A stretch of DNA of 8,747 nucleotides from an uncultured Spirochaetaceae bacterium (lineage in GTDB: Bacteria > Spirochaetota > Spirochaetia > Treponematales > Treponemataceae). This document shows, piece after piece, positions 6,400 to 8,747 of the stretch. The notes under the pieces were generated by a model. It saw only the letters and a program-made list of their open reading frames with translations. It searched no databases and was not told the origin of the DNA. The first letter of the stretch is position 1. Each line of letters starts with the position of its first letter. The stretch spans positions 1-8,747 of the forward strand of contig CADBRC010000062.1 in NCBI GenBank assembly GCA_902796985.1. Direction: 5' to 3'. A program made the translations under genes and the position numbers.

Positions 6400-8528
6400 A
6401 AGTAGCCGTATATGTGAACCTGCTGGAGCAGGAGTACCAGCTGGCCTTTTACAAGGCCTTTCAGAGCCGGGCTGCCCAGCTGTCTTTGGACACGGTGTGC
6501 ATACAGCAGGAGCGGCTTGACGGCTTCAGCCAGGGGGAAGGAATTTGTCCGTCCTCCTCGTTCCTGTCCGTGGACGGGGCTGTATTCCTTTCGTCTTCTC
6601 TGATGAGCACATCAGAAATTCCCCTTGCCGAAGCCCTCAAAAGCAAGTTCCCTGGCATACCCCTCGTCTCTGCGGGCATTATGCTGCCCGGCATAAAGTC
6701 CGTCATGATTCGTACCAAGGAATCCATGCGGCAGCTTATGTCTCACCTGTTGTACGGGCACGGATACCGGAAGTTCATCTACGTGGGCGGACATGAGTGG
6801 CACAAGGACAACATCCTGCGCAAGGCGGTCTTTACGGAGTCCATCGAGGAGGCTAGAAAGAAGGTGCCCGGCATAGAGGCCGCATACCTTCACGCGGAAT
6901 TCAACGAGTACACCGGCATGCAGGCGCTGGAGGGCTACATCAAGGAGAATCCGGAATTCATCCCGGACGTTATTGTCTGTGCAAATGATACGACCGCCAT
7001 AGGGGTGCAGAAAGTCCTCCGCGTTCAGGGAAACCCCCTCTGGCAGTCCTGTGCCCTGACGGGATTTGACGACATAAAGGAGGCTGGCGAAGACGGGGCG
7101 AGATTGACGACAATCCGCCAGCCCCTATCCCTGTTGGGGGTATTCGCGGCGGAGTCTATTTATAAGATGCTCACGCACGGGCAGGTAGAGGATGTCGTCA
7201 AAATAAGCTCCTCGCTCGTCATCCGGAGTTCCTGCGGCTGTCCCATCGCCTTTTCAAGGCAATCCGAAGCCGGATGGTCGGCTGCAGGGGGCTTGCAGGG
7301 CAGGCTTGAAAATTATATTTCACGAATGCAGCACAGCCAGATTGTCGCGGAGATGCTGGAACGATATGTGAGCCACTTTGGTCAGTCATTGAACCAGGCA
7401 GACAGCATTTCTGCGGTTGTTGACAAGCTTAAGGCATTTCTTGCCGCCGTGGAGATGCAGGACTTTTACCTTTTGCTGTTTGGCGAAACCGGATCCCTGC
7501 CCGAGACCGCCTTCCTGACCTATCAGAAGGAAGCCGGGGAGGAATCCTTCTTCGGTACGGACAGAAAAGTCTCTCTCAAGGAATTTTTCTCGTCACCGCG
7601 CTTCAGTTCCAAGGGTAATGCCTGTCGCAGCATAATATATTATTTCATGTCCGGTCAGGAACGCCTGGGCATGATGGTCTACAAAGACGACCACGTAATC
7701 CACTCGCAGATGTGCAACTGCGGCATCTTTCTGGCCGGGGCCTTTGACCGCATACGAACCCTCGAGAAGGAAAAAAAGGCCAACCAGATTCTGGAGGCTG
7801 AAGTTCAGAAACGGACAAAGGAACTTGTTCAGACAAATCAGAAGCTTGTGGAAGAAGCCGAGAAACGGATACAGGTTGAGGCCCAGGTTCTGAAGATTGG
7901 TGAGCTGGAACGCAAGCGGTTCAGTATGGACCTGCATGATGACATCTGCCAGCGCCTTGCGGGAATATCGATGATGTGCGCGGGTCTTGCTTCCCAAAAC
8001 GAAAAGCTTGCCGAGCTTTCCGGCTTGATAGACGAGACCCTTCGCCGTACCCGTCAGTATGCCCATGATTCCTTCCCTATGGAGCTGAACTCGTTGGGGC
8101 TGGAGAAAGCAATCGGCAATCTCTGCGATGCTGTGCAGCGGCAGAGTTATGGCAAAACCAAGGTATCGTACAGCTGGAGTTTGAGGAGCGATCCGGATTT
8201 GGGCGAAGACAGGAACAGGAACGAGATAAACGTCTACCGCATCATACAAGAGGCGCTGAACAATTCCGTCCGTCATGCCAAAGCGAGCCAGATAGATGTC
8301 TCCGTCTCTGAGACGGATGATCTGTTGGCAGTCACCGTTCATGACAACGGGGCGGGCAATCCCGACATAAACTTCCCCCCTGAGGACGGAGGACAGGAAG
8401 GAAACGTGAAAATGGGCGTGGGCCTGCAGTCCATGCACTACCGGGCCGACCAGCTGGGGGCGGACTTTCGGATTGTCTCGTCCCGTGATGGCGGCACGTC
8501 CGTCATTTTGAGCTGGAAGAAGGGCTAG
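6396..8528 (+). CDS. Soluble sensor histidine kinase with N-terminal LacI-type ligand-binding domain
   Basis: A 710-residue fusion. Residues 1 to about 282 form a LacI/GalR-type periplasmic-binding-protein fold (DVIVCANDTTAIGVQ at 191-205, LTGFDDI at 221-227, LTTIRQP at 237-243), starting directly at the first strand with no helix-turn-helix, signal peptide or membrane segment, so it should act in the cytoplasm. Residues about 300-450 look GAF-like. A charged coiled coil (about 452-505) leads to a HisKA_3 dimerisation domain with H514 in MDLHDD; Q519 completes the DxxxQ pattern linked to phosphatase activity in this family. The HATPase_c domain has the N box (EALNNSVRHA, 619-628), G1 (DNGAG, 650-654) and G2 (GVGL, 674-677). 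The kinase belongs with NarL-partnered types, but no response regulator is visible. Its ATG overlaps the U32 stop as ATGA and has no good ribosome-binding site, implying coupled translation. Ligand unknown; probably a sugar or similar small molecule. Confidence 0.9.
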   Translation: MKVAVYVNLLEQEYQLAFYKAFQSRAAQLSLDTVCIQQERLDGFSQGEGICPSSSFLSVDGAVFLSSSLMSTSEIPLAEALKSKFPGIPLVSAGIMLPGIKSVMIRTKESMRQLMSHLLYGHGYRKFIYVGGHEWHKDNILRKAVFTESIEEARKKVPGIEAAYLHAEFNEYTGMQALEGYIKENPEFIPDVIVCANDTTAIGVQKVLRVQGNPLWQSCALTGFDDIKEAGEDGARLTTIRQPLSLLGVFAAESIYKMLTHGQVEDVVKISSSLVIRSSCGCPIAFSRQSEAGWSAAGGLQGRLENYISRMQHSQIVAEMLERYVSHFGQSLNQADSISAVVDKLKAFLAAVEMQDFYLLLFGETGSLPETAFLTYQKEAGEESFFGTDRKVSLKEFFSSPRFSSKGNACRSIIYYFMSGQERLGMMVYKDDHVIHSQMCNCGIFLAGAFDRIRTLEKEKKANQILEAEVQKRTKELVQTNQKLVEEAEKRIQVEAQVLKIGELERKRFSMDLHDDICQRLAGISMMCAGLASQNEKLAELSGLIDETLRRTRQYAHDSFPMELNSLGLEKAIGNLCDAVQRQSYGKTKVSYSWSLRSDPDLGEDRNRNEINVYRIIQEALNNSVRHAKASQIDVSVSETDDLLAVTVHDNGAGNPDINFPPEDGGQEGNVKMGVGLQSMHYRADQLGADFRIVSSRDGGTSVILSWKKG

Positions 8529-8616
8529 GACAGTGAATGTCTGTTTAAGATGTTCATGCAGCTTCTGAGCATCGGAAAATACGGCATCGCAGATTCCAGC
8601 CCGTGGATAGATTTAG

Positions 8617-8639
8617 TGTTCCCTAAGATACAGGGAACA
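8617..8639. terminator. Hairpin in the convergent gap, possible bidirectional terminator
   Basis: TGTTCCCT (8617-8624) and AGGGAACA (8632-8639) form a perfect 8-bp stem with a 7-base loop. It lies between the kinase stop (8528) and the stop of the convergent ORF (8647), where a shared terminator is expected. Neither strand has a T-run directly after the stem, so it is not a classical intrinsic terminator; it may be a 3'-end stabiliser or a weak stop. Confidence 0.4.
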
Positions 8640-8646
8640 GGAATGC

Positions 8647-8747
8647 CTATTTGAAAATCCCTTCTATATCGGCGATTTTTTTTACGGATATACAGTTTTT
8701 GAAAGTTGAATTTTCATCAATCAAAATCGATTTGCACCCAGCTCTAT
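8647..8747 (-). CDS. 3' end of an unidentified A+T-rich convergent gene (partial)
   Basis: An open frame enters from the right edge on the minus strand and ends at TAG (8649-8647), giving 32 readable C-terminal residues. They include AGCKSILIDEN and end KIADIEGIFK. The GCKSILID strand followed by a closing short helix resembles the end of HAD-type phosphatases, but that is a guess from a short motif. Its use as a gene is supported by the protein-like composition, the convergent position and the hairpin just beyond its stop. Codon use differs sharply from the neighbours: 11 of 32 codons end in G or C. An A8 run (8683-8676 read on the minus strand) lies within the frame. Confidence 0.45.
   Translation of the reverse strand, partial: RAGCKSILIDENSTFKNCISVKKIADIEGIFK

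Noticed and set aside
6396..7240. The N-terminal domain read as a LacI-family transcription regulator
   Set aside because: The helix-turn-helix head that normally precedes this fold is absent; the protein begins at the first strand of the ligand-binding domain and continues into a kinase.
7593..8438. A 281-codon minus-strand open frame opposite the kinase
   Set aside because: It overlaps the conserved HisKA_3 and HATPase_c coding region on the other strand and has no domain of its own.
8529..8541. A short GACA/TGTC hairpin just after the kinase stop as a terminator
   Set aside because: The stem is only 4 bp and is followed by just three T residues, which is too weak to call.
8550..8654. A 34-residue plus-strand ORF after the kinase
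   Set aside because: It has no ribosome-binding site, crosses the hairpin and overlaps the end of the convergent ORF; its length is within chance expectation.
8676..8683. A T8 run read as an intrinsic terminator tail for the plus-strand operon
   Set aside because: No G+C-rich stem lies directly before it; the hairpin ends 36 bp upstream and the run falls inside the convergent coding frame.

Overview
The window looks like chromosomal DNA of a spirochaete, most probably a Treponema-like organism. The main support is the GyrA protein: its N-terminal core, the [11 protein letters not shown] stretch near the active site and the QxRGGKG box resemble treponemal GyrA as I remember it; no database search was possible. 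Coding DNA is G+C-rich with strong G/C preference at third codon positions. Genes are tightly packed, and no tRNA, rRNA, CRISPR array, insertion sequence or phage gene was seen.

Layout. (1) Positions 1-1481, minus strand: a compact run reading leftward, made of a PilZ-domain protein, an RlmM-like FtsJ-family RNA 2'-O-methyltransferase, and the first 20 codons of an MBOAT (AlgI-like) membrane O-acyltransferase cut by the window edge. (2) Positions about 1480-1614: a divergent control region. It holds a strong sigma70-type promoter for the PilZ gene that lies inside the apparent 5' end of its ORF, which suggests a leaderless start. It also holds a promoter for gyrA overlaid by two short inverted repeats. 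(3) Positions 1615-8528, plus strand: three genes with almost no space between them. They are gyrA (TTG start), a long U32-family protein related to the 23S rRNA hydroxylase RlhA, and a 710-residue soluble sensor histidine kinase overlapping the U32 gene by 4 bp. (4) Positions 8529-8747: a short convergent gap with an 8-bp hairpin, then the 3' end of an A+T-rich minus-strand ORF that runs off the window.

How the genes fit together. gyrA is housekeeping (negative supercoiling). The U32 and RlmM-like proteins belong to families that, in E. coli, modify two nearby nucleotides (C2501 and C2498) of the peptidyl-transferase centre, so two putative ribosome-active-site modification genes flank gyrA. 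The most unusual gene is the kinase. A LacI/GalR-type ligand-binding domain, without DNA-binding head, signal peptide or membrane segment, is joined through a GAF-like region and a coiled coil to a HisKA_3/HATPase_c kinase core. This is the architecture of an intracellular small-molecule sensor that signals by phosphotransfer. No response regulator is visible. The PilZ gene heading an operon that runs into an MBOAT gene hints at c-di-GMP input to cell-surface acylation, but this is inference.
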